The notes beneath the pieces are model-generated. The model did no database searches. It had not been told where the DNA came from and was given only the letters and a program-made list of their open reading frames with translations. 64,000 nucleotides of DNA from UBA4416 sp964543545 (GTDB lineage: Bacteria; Bacteroidota; Bacteroidia; B-17B0; Aurantibacillaceae): positions 1,116,001 to 1,180,000 of the forward strand of contig CAZIYT010000001.1 in the NCBI GenBank assembly GCA_964543545.1. The letters are read 5' to 3'. The position numbers and the translations under genes were made by a program. Positions 9,240 through 17,291 of this stretch are shown piece after piece (position 1 is the first letter of the stretch; each line of letters starts with the position of its first letter).

Positions 9240-9683
9240 CTATGCATTCTCCTGTAAAAAGATTTTCATTTCGCAGCTGGCCACCAGCCGGTCATTGCAG
9301 TAGGACTTTGCTTCGACAATAGAAACATTCATCACCTGCGTTTTCGTGGAAACCTCCGTCAGCACTTCATTTCCCGATTCCGGTAAAAAATGGATCACCA
9401 GGTCTTTGATATTCCCGATAAAGCCTACAGCCGGTTTGCTGTTGTTCTTCACGGCTTCGTAGCCAGCCCTGGAAGCCGCTGTTTGCGCCATGTTTTCCAC
9501 AATGCCCGATTCGGTCAGGCGCTTGTTCTGAGTGAGGATATGATCGTCGCTGATGTCGAAACCGCTGATCACGGAAACCTCATCGGCTTTGTAAATCCTG
9601 CTCACCAGCACAATGGGCGGGCGTTGTGGAATATAGTTCAGGATGTGTTCCTTGTCGATAATGGGCTTGTCTACCTTAATCAT
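9240..9683 (-). CDS. hotdog-fold 3-hydroxyacyl-ACP dehydratase-like protein
   Basis: 147 aa from ATG 9683; the frame is open upstream but the extra 22 residues look unrelated to the family. The sequence has the FabZ/ApeP-like pattern of an N-terminal RPPIVLVSRI strand and a central helix ESGIVENMAQTAA, where E and Q occupy the conserved helix positions. The FabZ H-x6-P-x-x-P active-site block is not evident, so it may be an ApeP-like dehydratase or a non-catalytic acyl binder. It heads an operon with an ABC exporter, which suggests handling of an acyl chain made elsewhere, perhaps by the KAS-III at 45-46 kb (inference). Confidence 0.75.
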   Translation of the reverse strand: MIKVDKPIIDKEHILNYIPQRPPIVLVSRIYKADEVSVISGFDISDDHILTQNKRLTESGIVENMAQTAASRAGYEAVKNNSKPAVGFIGNIKDLVIHFLPESGNEVLTEVSTKTQVMNVSIVEAKSYCNDRLVASCEMKIFLQENA

Positions 9684-9859
9684 AGTGTGTGGCTTTAACG
9701 CATCCGGCAAAGCGGATACCTGCTGCTTGCAGCCCACAAAAATAAGCATATATCTGGTTCAGGCAATTCCAAACGTTGACTGAGCGCAGCAGAATCAAAT
9801 GTTTTAGGTTTCTTATCTCATCCCTATAGCCCCGGTTAAGTCACCGGAAATGTAGATCA

Positions 9860-9882
9860 GTGGCTGAGGCGCTCGAAGCCAC
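9860..9882. repeat. GAGGC-type hairpin repeat copy
   Basis: GTGGCT / AGCCAC stem around GAGGCGCTCGA (one base different from the consensus loop), followed by CGG. It lies in the 210-bp gap between the DUF4349 gene and the hotdog gene; nothing else recognisable is in that gap. Confidence 0.75.
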
Positions 9883-9893
9883 CGGATCAGGAT

Positions 9894-10829
9894 TTAACTA
9901 AACCACTTCAGCTTCGCGATGCGCTTGGCAAGGAACCAGGCACCAATGCCTACCAGCCATAGCGGCCAGATGCGCACGATGAACAGGAGAATTTCCACCA
10001 GGATCGTTCCGCCTGTGGAAGCGGCATCCATCAGTTTTCCTGAAAAAGGCGGCTCATAAGGTTTTATAGGTTCCGAATAAGCGAGCATGTCGCTCTTGGT
10101 ACTCTCGTTCTGATAAATGGAGATGCTCAGCGTACTGTAAGCCACGTCGTAGTTCAGCTCTTTGGTGTCGACGCTTGTCTGGTTGGCCATCGCCTGTTTT
10201 TCAAATAAGGAATTTTCGGCCTCCAGGGTGGAGTTTAATTTCTTTCCCTTTTCATCGATCACCTTTTCCACGCGCTGCTTATGATGTTTGAAATTGGCCT
10301 GCGACAAAGCGGACAGCTGGAGCTCTCTCGTAATGTCTTCAGAATGCACACGGCGGTGATCCAGGTAATCAAACAAGACGGCGATCTCGCTCAGCGTTTT
10401 ATCCAGCTCCGAATTTGGCACGCGGATCACCATGTTGGTTTGCACATCATAGTGTACGGTTTCTTTGATGCTGTCCCTGCTCACCCTGACGGCATTTTTA
10501 TATTTTACGGTACTTTCCAGCGCGGTGTTGGTCACATAGCCGCGGTTTTCGCGCACGATGCGCTCGATGTCGAAGGTTGCCAGCTTCACATCCTTCACTT
10601 TAAAATTGAGATCGGCGGTGCGTACAAATACCCGCCCGCTGTCGGGCCTGAAAGCAATTTCTTTTTTCTTCGCCGAAGCCTCGTCTGCGGCTGCTCCCGC
10701 AACGGAAACCGAATCGGCGAGGGCCATTGATTTTTCATATTCCTCACGCGATGCGCCGCATGATGCCAGGATAATACATCCTAAAACTATACCCGATAGT
10801 TTTGAGGAAAGGGTGAAGCTGTGTTTCAT
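9894..10829 (-). CDS. DUF4349 domain-containing lipoprotein
   Basis: 311 aa. The signal peptide ends in a lipobox ILASC, so it is probably lipidated at Cys24. The central region has the DUF4349 pattern of FxVKDVxxATFDIERIVRENRGYV, RVPNSELDKTL and a coiled-coil stretch (about 165-210); a C-terminal membrane helix (about 275-305) is followed by a basic tail. The function of DUF4349 is unknown. It is monocistronic, between repeat hairpins. Confidence 0.85.
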   Translation of the reverse strand: MKHSFTLSSKLSGIVLGCIILASCGASREEYEKSMALADSVSVAGAAADEASAKKKEIAFRPDSGRVFVRTADLNFKVKDVKLATFDIERIVRENRGYVTNTALESTVKYKNAVRVSRDSIKETVHYDVQTNMVIRVPNSELDKTLSEIAVLFDYLDHRRVHSEDITRELQLSALSQANFKHHKQRVEKVIDEKGKKLNSTLEAENSLFEKQAMANQTSVDTKELNYDVAYSTLSISIYQNESTKSDMLAYSEPIKPYEPPFSGKLMDAASTGGTILVEILLFIVRIWPLWLVGIGAWFLAKRIAKLKWFS

Positions 10830-10920
10830 AAGGAGGTGGATTTTTTAATTCATACCACCAGCCCGGAATTAGTAACCCTGAAATTTTGTTAAGATTATAT
10901 TCGGTAGTATGAAAGAAATA

Positions 10921-10952
10921 AAAAACCCGTTACGATTTCGCAACGGGTTTTT
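10921..10952. terminator. intrinsic terminator after the DUF4412 gene
   Basis: Perfect 11-bp arms AAAAACCCGTT (10921-10931) and AACGGGTTTTT (10942-10952), A-rich on one side and T-rich on the other, so it can act on either strand. It lies just past the minus-strand DUF4412 gene, separated from it by a repeat hairpin. Confidence 0.85.
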
Positions 10953-10953
10953 A

Positions 10954-10980
10954 CGGTGGTTGAGGCTCTCGAAACCACCG
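10954..10980. repeat. GAGGCTCTCGA hairpin repeat copy
   Basis: Stem CGGTGGTT / AACCACCG with the invariant loop GAGGCTCTCGA, one base away from the adjacent terminator and 12 bases from the DUF4412 stop codon. Confidence 0.85.
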
Positions 10981-10992
10981 GTACAAATAAAT

Positions 10993-11634
10993 CTATTTCT
11001 GCTCAAACTTCTTGTAATCCGCAGGGATCGCCAGCTTGGAAGCGTCGATGGTGCCTTTGGTAATTTTGGAAACCTCCAGCTTGCTTACCAGCTTGCCGTC
11101 GCTCAGGGTTCTTTCTTCCGACAGGAAAGGCATCGAGCCTTTCGGCAGATCTTTGATCTGGTTGAAGTAAATGCTTTGCTTGTCTTTGCGGTTCCAGGCT
11201 TTTACCATAGGCGCAAAGAAATCATATTTTCCCGGAGCGACCCAATAAGCGATCTCCGTATTTTCTTCGGTATTCTTTACCACGTATTCCGTGCATTTTT
11301 GTCCCTGGATGGTTTTGATGGCACCGCTCTTAGACGATACGCAACTTCCCTGGATGGCAGGAGTCGTTTCACTTTTGTGCTCGCCCCATACTTTACGTAC
11401 CGGGTTCACGTATTTGATCTGGTTGGTAGAGAGGTCGAAGACGAAGCTGCCTTCTACTTTACCCGATTTACGTCCTATCTGGTCAAGTTTCACATCATTC
11501 CCTTTCACGTAGTAGATATTCGTAGTGGTGTCTTTGTTGGTTTCCATTTTAAACTCGATGGTTCCTTCAAAATTTTGTGCAACAGACGCCACAGCTAACG
11601 TCAAACTTGCTGCGAGTAGTTTTATCTTATTCAT
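10993..11634 (-). CDS. DUF4412 domain-containing exported protein
   Basis: 213 aa with a signal peptide (about 1-19, ending SVAQ) and a beta-rich body beginning NFEGTIEFKME, typical of DUF4412 proteins of Bacteroidota. Later segments include a YVKGNDVKLDQ stretch and a QKCTEYVVKN motif; family proteins resemble outer-membrane lipoprotein carrier folds, but no function is established. Only two cysteines are seen in the mature part. Single gene with its own terminator. Confidence 0.75.
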   Translation of the reverse strand: MNKIKLLAASLTLAVASVAQNFEGTIEFKMETNKDTTTNIYYVKGNDVKLDQIGRKSGKVEGSFVFDLSTNQIKYVNPVRKVWGEHKSETTPAIQGSCVSSKSGAIKTIQGQKCTEYVVKNTEENTEIAYWVAPGKYDFFAPMVKAWNRKDKQSIYFNQIKDLPKGSMPFLSEERTLSDGKLVSKLEVSKITKGTIDASKLAIPADYKKFEQK

Positions 11635-11673
11635 TTCAGGGATGGTTTTTAAAAATTATTACACTAAACTAAT

Positions 11674-11681
11674 TATTTTTG
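11674..11681 (+). promoter_or_regulatory. possible -7 element for yraN
   Basis: TATTTTTG matches the Bacteroidota TAnnTTTG -7 element, 16 bases before the YraN ATG. I see no TTTG at the expected -33 distance, so this is weak support. Confidence 0.3.
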
Positions 11682-11697
11682 GTTATAAATAAAAATT

Positions 11698-12060
11698 ATG
11701 TCGAATAATACCCAAAAAGGAACTACCGGTGAAGAGATCGCCATTGAGCATCTGTTAAAACAAGGTTATCGCATCCTTGCCAGGAACTGGCGGCATCAGC
11801 ATCTGGAGCTCGACATCGTTGCGGAAATAGAAAATCTCTTAGTGATTGTGGAAGTAAAACTACGGGCCAGCAATGCCTTTGGAGCACCCGAAGAGTTTGT
11901 TACTAAATCGAAGCAGAAAAAGTTAATTAAGGCGGCGGATGTTTACGTTAAAGAAAAAAACATCCACACCGAAACACGTTTCGATGTGATTTCCATTATC
12001 CGGAATCTTCAGGAGATCCATGTAGAACACATTACCGGGGCCTTCTATCCGACGTTGTAA
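11698..12060 (+). CDS. YraN family (UPF0102) putative endonuclease
   Basis: 120 aa, usual family length. It carries the YraN pattern GxxGEexAxxxLxxxGyxILxRNWR followed by LELDIVAEIENLLVIVEVK, which contains the D-(x)n-E-x-K arrangement of restriction-endonuclease-like folds. The cellular role is unproven; related proteins have been linked to Holliday-junction or recombination processes. Monocistronic and convergent with the anti-sigma gene. Confidence 0.9.
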   Translation: MSNNTQKGTTGEEIAIEHLLKQGYRILARNWRHQHLELDIVAEIENLLVIVEVKLRASNAFGAPEEFVTKSKQKKLIKAADVYVKEKNIHTETRFDVISIIRNLQEIHVEHITGAFYPTL

Positions 12061-12065
12061 CAGTC

Positions 12066-12086
12066 ATTCCGAACTTGTTTCGGAAT
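12066..12086. repeat. CTTGTT-loop palindrome repeat
   Basis: ATTCCGAA - CTTGT - TTCGGAAT, preceded by GTC. The same architecture (8-bp arms, CTTGT/CTTGA loop) recurs at 18681-18701 and 40824-40844 with ATGCTGAA arms. Confidence 0.7.
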
Positions 12087-12119
12087 TTTATCCTGAAATA
12101 ATAGGATGATGTTGTTTTC

Positions 12120-12200
12120 TTTTTGGGCGTCCGGGCAGGCTACTTCGGGCTCCGCTGCGCTCCGGTTTTTTTGGCGATAAAAGAGCATCGCCAAAAAGAA
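12120..12200. repeat. GGGCGTCCG-type intergenic element with terminator hairpin
   Basis: Starts with TTTTTGGGCGTCCG, continues through a GC-rich stretch, and ends with a hairpin of TTTTTGGCGAT (about 12168-12178) and ATCGCCAAAAA (12187-12197). The gap lies between convergent yraN and the anti-sigma gene, so the hairpin probably terminates both. Relatives of its first part are at 43087-43106 and 44757-44790. Confidence 0.6.
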
Positions 12201-12254
12201 CGGCCCCTTCGTATCCTTGGCGCAGGGTTACGGTATTTTTTTAAATTCCTTTTC

Positions 12255-13283
12255 TTAATGCGCCTTGTGTGTGATATTCAATTTGCCAAGCGTTAAGGCA
12301 TAAGTCGCGTTGTCCTTGGTGTTTTCCTCTTCGCCGTTTACCGTTTTCACACCGGCCTTGTTCAGGCCTTTCAGGGTTTTCCCGGCCATGGCCCAGAAGC
12401 CTGCTTTTTTCTGGCTCTCCGGGTTTTCTTCCCCGTCGTTTTCGGTAATCACATCCACGGTTGTTTTGCGGCTTGCCGAAGCAATCAGCACCGGCTCCTT
12501 AGGATTAGGCGGCGCCTGTTCTTTTATCTTGTCGTTGGTGTTTACCAGGTTCGGAATTGTATCCGGCCTCGTAAGACCTGTGGTATACGTTGGAGAAACC
12601 GTATTCGGCTGTTGGTTGTGAGCGATCAGCTTTTCAGGTACAGGAGAATGTTTCACCGTTGAGTTCTCCTGGTGACGCTCAGGTAAGGATGTGTCATTGC
12701 CGACAGAAGGTTGAGAGTCTGTGCTATGAACCTTACCCGAAGCTTTCCGGATGTCGCGCATCGCATAGCTGTTGGAAACGACATCTGCCGTTTTTGCCGG
12801 CCACAGCACATAGAGCAGGAGCAGGACAAGCACCGAAGCAGCGGCTGCAAAAGAAGCAGCCCTGAAATTGAAGAAGATCACTTTCGTGCGGCGTTTCAGG
12901 TTTTCCTTACCGTCAAATACAATGCTGGTATCGGCTACGGCAATGGTCTTTTTATAAAGATCAAGCTCCTTGGCTAAAGCAGGATTGGCAGAGCAGTGCT
13001 CTTCCACGCGAAGCGTCTCTTCCGGGCTCAGTTGCTGCTCAATGTATCCAATAAACTGTTCGCCGGAAACCAGGTCGGCCCCCGTTTTTTTTAAACCCTC
13101 TTTATTGGGAAATACAGCCTGCTGCGGATCGAAGGTCATCTCCGCGAGGTCTTCAAGGTCTATCGCCAGTTCGGGGTGCAGGGCCATAAACGTATCCAGC
13201 TCCAGTTGCTGTTCCACGCTGAGCCTGCCTTCCATCGAATCCAGAAGATAGGCCTCGTAATTATGTTGATTGATCCCGCTCAT
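12255..13283 (-). CDS. putative anti-sigma factor (membrane protein)
   Basis: 342 aa. The N-terminal cytoplasmic part (about 1-135) contains two zinc-less anti-sigma-like helical segments (YLLDSMEGRLSVEQQLEL and FIGYIEQQLSPEETLRVEEHC), each resembling the start of an anti-sigma domain. One membrane helix (about 145-168) is followed by a Ser/Thr/Pro-rich extracytoplasmic region with no recognised domain. It overlaps the sigma factor stop by one base (TAATG), and this pairing is the main reason for the call. Conventional zinc-binding HxxxCxxC is absent. Confidence 0.75.
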   Translation of the reverse strand: MSGINQHNYEAYLLDSMEGRLSVEQQLELDTFMALHPELAIDLEDLAEMTFDPQQAVFPNKEGLKKTGADLVSGEQFIGYIEQQLSPEETLRVEEHCSANPALAKELDLYKKTIAVADTSIVFDGKENLKRRTKVIFFNFRAASFAAAASVLVLLLLYVLWPAKTADVVSNSYAMRDIRKASGKVHSTDSQPSVGNDTSLPERHQENSTVKHSPVPEKLIAHNQQPNTVSPTYTTGLTRPDTIPNLVNTNDKIKEQAPPNPKEPVLIASASRKTTVDVITENDGEENPESQKKAGFWAMAGKTLKGLNKAGVKTVNGEEENTKDNATYALTLGKLNITHKAH

Positions 13284-13768
13284 TAAATAATTGCTTCTAA
13301 ATTACCGATATAATTCTTTAAAGTGGCCCTGGCCCTGAAAATGTAGACCTTCACCTGGCTTTCGTTGAGCCCGGTGATCTTTCCGATCTCCGCATAGTCG
13401 TAGCCTTCATAATCCCGGAGAAGCACCACGCTTTTCTGGATCTCCGGCAGCTTATCGAGGGCGTTGTTCAGCACTTCTTTAATATCGCTATATTGGTTAT
13501 TGTGTTTTAACTTCTGTTCCACGGCTTCCGTATAGTCGCCTTGTTTCTTTGCTTTCCGTGTGTAATCGATCAGGGTGTGGTGCGCTGCCGTAAACAGGTA
13601 CGATTTGGCATTGGTGCTTTCAATGTCGTTCACTTTGCGCCATACTTTTTCGTAAGTATCCTGCACAATGTCTTTAGCCACGTCGGCATCTTTTATATGC
13701 TTTAAGATAAAGCGATATAAATTATCAGAATACTGATCGACGCAGGTATTGAATTCGGTTACGGTCAC
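13283..13768 (-). CDS. ECF-type RNA polymerase sigma factor
   Basis: 161 aa. Region 2 is visible as YRFILKHIKDADVAKDIVQDTYEKVW and region 4 as a helix-turn-helix YAEIGKITGLNESQVKVYIFRAR. It starts at GTG 13768; no in-frame ATG fits. A membrane anti-sigma is encoded downstream and overlaps, so activity is probably controlled by an envelope signal. It probably directs RNA polymerase to a small regulon; the targets cannot be told from this window. Confidence 0.93.
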   Translation of the reverse strand: MTVTEFNTCVDQYSDNLYRFILKHIKDADVAKDIVQDTYEKVWRKVNDIESTNAKSYLFTAAHHTLIDYTRKAKKQGDYTEAVEQKLKHNNQYSDIKEVLNNALDKLPEIQKSVVLLRDYEGYDYAEIGKITGLNESQVKVYIFRARATLKNYIGNLEAII

Positions 13769-13823
13769 GTAGTTTAATTATGCATAGAACGCATGAGAAA
13801 GCCTGTTAGTTACAGCCGTTACA

Positions 13824-13860
13824 AAAACAAAACCCCCTGATTATCAGGGGGTTTTGTTTT
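13824..13860. terminator. intrinsic terminator (17-bp perfect stem)
   Basis: Arms 13824-13840 and 13844-13860 around loop TTA; GC core CCCCCTGA/TCAGGGGG flanked by AAAACAAAA and TTTTGTTTT. It lies 5 bases beyond the transglycosylase stop (minus strand) and therefore ends that gene, in the gap before the ECF sigma gene. Confidence 0.92.
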
Positions 13861-13865
13861 TTCGG

Positions 13866-15401
13866 TTAAGAAACCAGTTTTATTTTTTGCCCTACTTTGA
13901 GTTGAGGATTCTTTTTGAGGTTATTGTACTCGATCAGCTTCTCCATCGAAATATGGTGTTTCTTGGAAATGCTGTAAAGCGTTTCGCCTTTTTTCACGCT
14001 GTGTGTGGCCGCTTTGTTTGCATTTTCAGCCAGCTTCACGGTAGAAGCCGAGTCGGTCTTGGTCGCTGAGCCTGTCGAAGCCTTGGCAGCCACGTTGGTT
14101 TGAGGAGCTTTCGGCGCATCCGATTTCACAAGCGGTGCCGTTGTTGTTGCCGGCGCATCCTGCCTTACATACACTATCAGCTTTTTGCCCGGCCTCAGTC
14201 CTTTTTTACCAATGTAGTTCCAGGATTTAAGATCGGCTACCGTGACACCGTATTTTTTGGCAATGGTACTGATTTTTTCGCCGCTGCGCACCGTGTGTGT
14301 TTTCTGAACCTCTTTCACGGCAAGCGTACTTTCCGATGCCACCAGCTGTTGCGATTTGATGCTGGCATAAATGGCCGTTTCATTGGCAATAAAGGTTCCG
14401 ATCTTTGCTTTTGGAAGGGTGAGCATATTACCGCCGGCAGGAATCACGCCCTTGCGGTACTGCGGGTTAAAATAGGTAATCTCATCAACCGGCACATCGA
14501 GTGCTGCAGAGATCTGGGTGAATGACATCGGTTCTTTCACGATGGCCGTATCTACCTCAAAATAGGTTTTGCGTGGTGTGGCGGCATAAATGTTATGCTC
14601 CACCGGGTAATTCATCACATAATTGGCGGCGATAAAGGCCGGTACATAGGCCTGTGTTTCTGCCGGCAGGAAAGGGCGGATCTCCCAGTAGGTTTTCTTG
14701 CCGCCGCTGCGGCGGATCGCCTTGCTGATGGTTCCGGGGCCTGCGTTGTAGGCCGCCAGCACCATTTGCCAGTCGCCAAACATGCTGTACAGGCTTTTCA
14801 GGTATTCGGCAGCCGCTTCCGTGGCTTTGTACACATCCGAGCGATCGTCGGTATAGGAATTGACATTGAGTCCGTACATTTTCCCGGTCGGGTACATAAA
14901 CTGCCATAAGCCTGTTGCTCCGCATTTGGAGCGGGCATTAGGATTGAGAGCTGATTCGATCACCGCGAGGTGTTTCAGCTCTAATGGAATGTTGTGCTTA
15001 TCGAACACTTCTTCGAACATCGGGTAGTACAGCTGCGATAAAGCCATCATACGGCTCACCAGCTGGCGCCTGCGAATGGTGTAAAGGTCGATAAAGCCTT
15101 TCACGTGCGGGTTGTATACCAAATCGAAAGGAGAGTTCGCGTCCAGCTTGGCCAGGCGGTTCTCGTACACGAAATCTTCGAAGCGCGGAATACTGTCTTC
15201 GGTGTATTTGTACTTATTGCTTTTTGGAAAAGCCGGTTTCGAAAGGGCCTTCTCAAGCACTTTCTGGTTGGCAAGGCTGTCAAGCATCGCTGCCACCGGG
15301 TTATCGGTCATCGTAAGATTTGTTTGTGCAAACAAACTCCCTGTTGCCAAAACGGATACATAGAACGCGTTTCGGACAATTCTTTTTATGTTCTTTACCA
15401 T
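13866..15401 (-). CDS. LysM-containing lytic transglycosylase (MltD-like)
   Basis: 511 aa. Signal peptide (about 1-25), then a lytic transglycosylase SLT domain (about 125-300) with catalytic Glu149 in IESAL, the GLWQFM motif and the AYNAGPGT motif. Two LysM domains follow (about 370-412 and 466-510; each begins H-x-V-x-x-G-E). It cleaves peptidoglycan glycan strands to 1,6-anhydromuropeptides in the periplasm. The low-complexity linker between the LysM domains contains, in coding frame, a copy of a CTGAGCCTGTCGAAG repeat that is otherwise intergenic. Confidence 0.93.
   Translation of the reverse strand: MVKNIKRIVRNAFYVSVLATGSLFAQTNLTMTDNPVAAMLDSLANQKVLEKALSKPAFPKSNKYKYTEDSIPRFEDFVYENRLAKLDANSPFDLVYNPHVKGFIDLYTIRRRQLVSRMMALSQLYYPMFEEVFDKHNIPLELKHLAVIESALNPNARSKCGATGLWQFMYPTGKMYGLNVNSYTDDRSDVYKATEAAAEYLKSLYSMFGDWQMVLAAYNAGPGTISKAIRRSGGKKTYWEIRPFLPAETQAYVPAFIAANYVMNYPVEHNIYAATPRKTYFEVDTAIVKEPMSFTQISAALDVPVDEITYFNPQYRKGVIPAGGNMLTLPKAKIGTFIANETAIYASIKSQQLVASESTLAVKEVQKTHTVRSGEKISTIAKKYGVTVADLKSWNYIGKKGLRPGKKLIVYVRQDAPATTTAPLVKSDAPKAPQTNVAAKASTGSATKTDSASTVKLAENANKAATHSVKKGETLYSISKKHHISMEKLIEYNNLKKNPQLKVGQKIKLVS
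14064..14082. repeat. CTGAGCCTGTCGAAG repeat inside the transglycosylase gene
   Basis: CGCTGAGCCTGTCGAAGCC lies within the Ala/Ser/Thr linker between the two LysM domains and is read on the minus strand as KASTGSAT. Relatives occur in non-coding DNA at 40916-40932 and 44946-44966. Confidence 0.7.
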
Positions 15402-15516
15402 CAGGTTCGTTTAATTTGTATAACGATGTAATTTACAAAACGTTACATAGATTGTAGGATTATATTACAAGGATAAAAAAATTATTCCAAAATCAAAAGT
15501 TAAAGTCCTTTAATTT

Positions 15517-15524
15517 TTAACTTT
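15517..15524 (+). promoter_or_regulatory. -7 promoter element before the GTG-start gene
   Basis: TAACTTTG fits TAnnTTTG exactly and lies 5 bases before GTG 15530. A start about 6 bases downstream would leave little or no leader. I see no good TTTG at -33. Confidence 0.4.
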
Positions 15525-15529
15525 GCAGC

Positions 15530-15964
15530 GTGAAAAACGACGAAAATGAGCCAAAAGAGTATTTTGAACGCAATATTCTGCTGGTAGTTACCTTTCTTGC
15601 CGCCGGGCTTTTTTTAGACTGGCTGAGTATCCACCTCCTGCTACAGGTAAATCCCTGGGGAACAGCCTCGGCAGTTCCGGGCCTGATGCTTACCCTGCAA
15701 GGCCTTTGGCTGGTTACGAACCCTTATGCCGTTGTGTATGACGACCGCTTCGAGATCAAGCAGAATTTTATTTATAACAAGGAGTTCTATTACCTCGACG
15801 CCAGGCGCATAGAAAGCAAAAAGCCCGGAAGCCTCCTGGTGGTATACAACGACGAGGAAACTGAAAAGCTTCCCCTGTTCGGCATGCGCGCTTCCTATAA
15901 AGAGAAATTCCGGAAGGCCCTCTCGGAAAAAATAGCCAAAAGCGTCGTCAACAGGGACTTTTAA
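15530..15964 (+). CDS. small membrane protein with PH-like tail, unknown function
   Basis: 144 aa starting at GTG; no in-frame ATG precedes the hydrophobic part. Two adjacent membrane segments (about 15-35 and 42-62) are followed by a soluble beta-rich tail (YDDRFEIKQNFIYNKEFYYLD and later strands) that looks like a bacterial PH-type domain. First gene of the operon with the two SCO-type proteins and the TM2 protein; 41 bases separate it from the next gene. I do not recognise a named family. Confidence 0.6.
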   Translation: MKNDENEPKEYFERNILLVVTFLAAGLFLDWLSIHLLLQVNPWGTASAVPGLMLTLQGLWLVTNPYAVVYDDRFEIKQNFIYNKEFYYLDARRIESKKPGSLLVVYNDEETEKLPLFGMRASYKEKFRKALSEKIAKSVVNRDF

Positions 15965-16005
15965 AGAACAACACCAAAAAAACCAACAGGATAACGCCAC
16001 TCTCC

Positions 16006-16662
16006 ATGAAAAATAAAAAGCTCCTTTTTTTTGTTATCCTCCTGTTCCCCGCCCTGTTTAAGATCATCCTGGAATTTACCACCATCAACTCCCGGAAGCT
16101 GCCTTACTTCGGGCCGAAAGCCCTGGCCGGTACAGATACGGTTTATTACAGCGCTACCGACCGCTTTAAACAAGCCGGCAGAGATACCAGTCTTAGGGAG
16201 ATCCGGCTCGATACAGCCGCTTATCCGCTGTTTGCGGTATGCTTCATCAAGCAGTCCTACAAAAAAGATAACTACCGCCTGGCCGGTCTCAGCGAATATG
16301 CCCAGTATAAGAAAGAAAAGATCAGGCACATTCCCTTTATCATCGTGACGCCCTACGAAGGCCCGGCAGATTCCAGCGGTTTTGGCGAGCTTAGCAAGCT
16401 GCAGGAAGGTAATAAGGACATTTTGCCGCTGTGCTGGCCTGCTGCTTCCTTCGACAGCCTCAACCGGGTGTTCTTTAAGGATAAGCCCATGTACATCGAC
16501 TACAGCTATTTTGTGCTTGTAGACAAAAACCGCCATATCCGCGGCTATTACGATGCCCGCTATGTGTCCGAGATCAAGCGCCTCACAGAGGAATACCAGC
16601 ACATGCGCCTCAAGGAAGAGAAAGAAAAAGTCATTAAAATTAACCAGATAGAAAGTAAATAA
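16006..16662 (+). CDS. SCO-like membrane-anchored protein lacking the metal site
   Basis: 218 aa with an N-terminal membrane anchor (about 5-23). It aligns with the SCO protein encoded next: both start with P-x-F-G-x-K-x-x-GTDTVY and end with LVDxxxxIRGxYD followed by a long helix. However, the CxxxC copper/redox motif is missing (the corresponding region reads PLFAVCFIKQS) and the conserved His is replaced (YSYFVLVD versus HSELFILVD). It may be a structural or partner subunit rather than a copper carrier. Only 2 bases separate it from the active-type SCO gene. Confidence 0.7.
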   Translation: MKNKKLLFFVILLFPALFKIILEFTTINSRKLPYFGPKALAGTDTVYYSATDRFKQAGRDTSLREIRLDTAAYPLFAVCFIKQSYKKDNYRLAGLSEYAQYKKEKIRHIPFIIVTPYEGPADSSGFGELSKLQEGNKDILPLCWPAASFDSLNRVFFKDKPMYIDYSYFVLVDKNRHIRGYYDARYVSEIKRLTEEYQHMRLKEEKEKVIKINQIESK

Positions 16663-16664
16663 CC

Positions 16665-17291
16665 ATGCGCCAGTTTATCGTCCTTTTCATTGCCAGTACC
16701 CTCCTGTTTGCCTGCGACCAGAAACCTAAGAGCAATGGCCTGCTGCTGCCTGTTTTCGGTGAGAAAAAAGCTTCGGGAACGGATACGGTATACCATACCA
16801 TCAGGCCTTTCTTTTTCACGAATCAGTATAACGAGCCTGTTACGGAGGGCACCACCAAGAACAAGATCTATGTAGCGGATTTCTTCTTTGCAACCTGCCA
16901 GAGCATCTGCCCGCAGATGAGCTCGGAGCTAGTGCATGTGCAGGACGCTTTCAAAAACGACAGCAGCGTGCTCATCCTGTCGCATACGGTGAACCCGATG
17001 CACGATACGGTGGAAGTGCTGCACGGCTACGCACAGACCTATGGCGCCCTGAAAGGAAAATGGCATTTCCTGACCGGAAGCAAGAAAGAGATTTATGCCC
17101 TGGCCAAAGACAGCTACCTGGTGAATGCCCTGGAGGACGATGGCACGCCGGAAGGCTTTCTGCATAGCGAGCTGTTTATCCTCGTAGATACCTATGGCCG
17201 TATTCGCGGCACCTACGACGGAACGGACCCGGTAGCGGTTCAGAAGCTGATTGCCGACATCAAACGTTTAAAGCAGGAAACCGCATCATGA
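16665..17291 (+). CDS. SCO1/SenC family copper chaperone lipoprotein
   Basis: 208 aa. Lipobox LLFAC (Cys17) gives an envelope anchor. Thioredoxin-like SCO domain with CxxxC (C78-QSI-C82, followed by P) and the conserved His167 in LHSELFILVD; both are needed for copper binding. The family delivers copper to the CuA site of cytochrome c oxidase. It overlaps the TM2 gene by 4 bases (ATGA). A paralogue without these ligands is immediately upstream. Confidence 0.93.
   Translation: MRQFIVLFIASTLLFACDQKPKSNGLLLPVFGEKKASGTDTVYHTIRPFFFTNQYNEPVTEGTTKNKIYVADFFFATCQSICPQMSSELVHVQDAFKNDSSVLILSHTVNPMHDTVEVLHGYAQTYGALKGKWHFLTGSKKEIYALAKDSYLVNALEDDGTPEGFLHSELFILVDTYGRIRGTYDGTDPVAVQKLIADIKRLKQETAS

Noticed and set aside
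10909..11598. 229-codon plus-strand frame opposite the DUF4412 gene
   Set aside because: Antisense shadow; the minus frame has a signal peptide and family pattern.
15961..16602. 213-codon minus-strand frame opposite the SCO-like gene
   Set aside because: No family resemblance; the plus-strand operon frame aligns with SCO.
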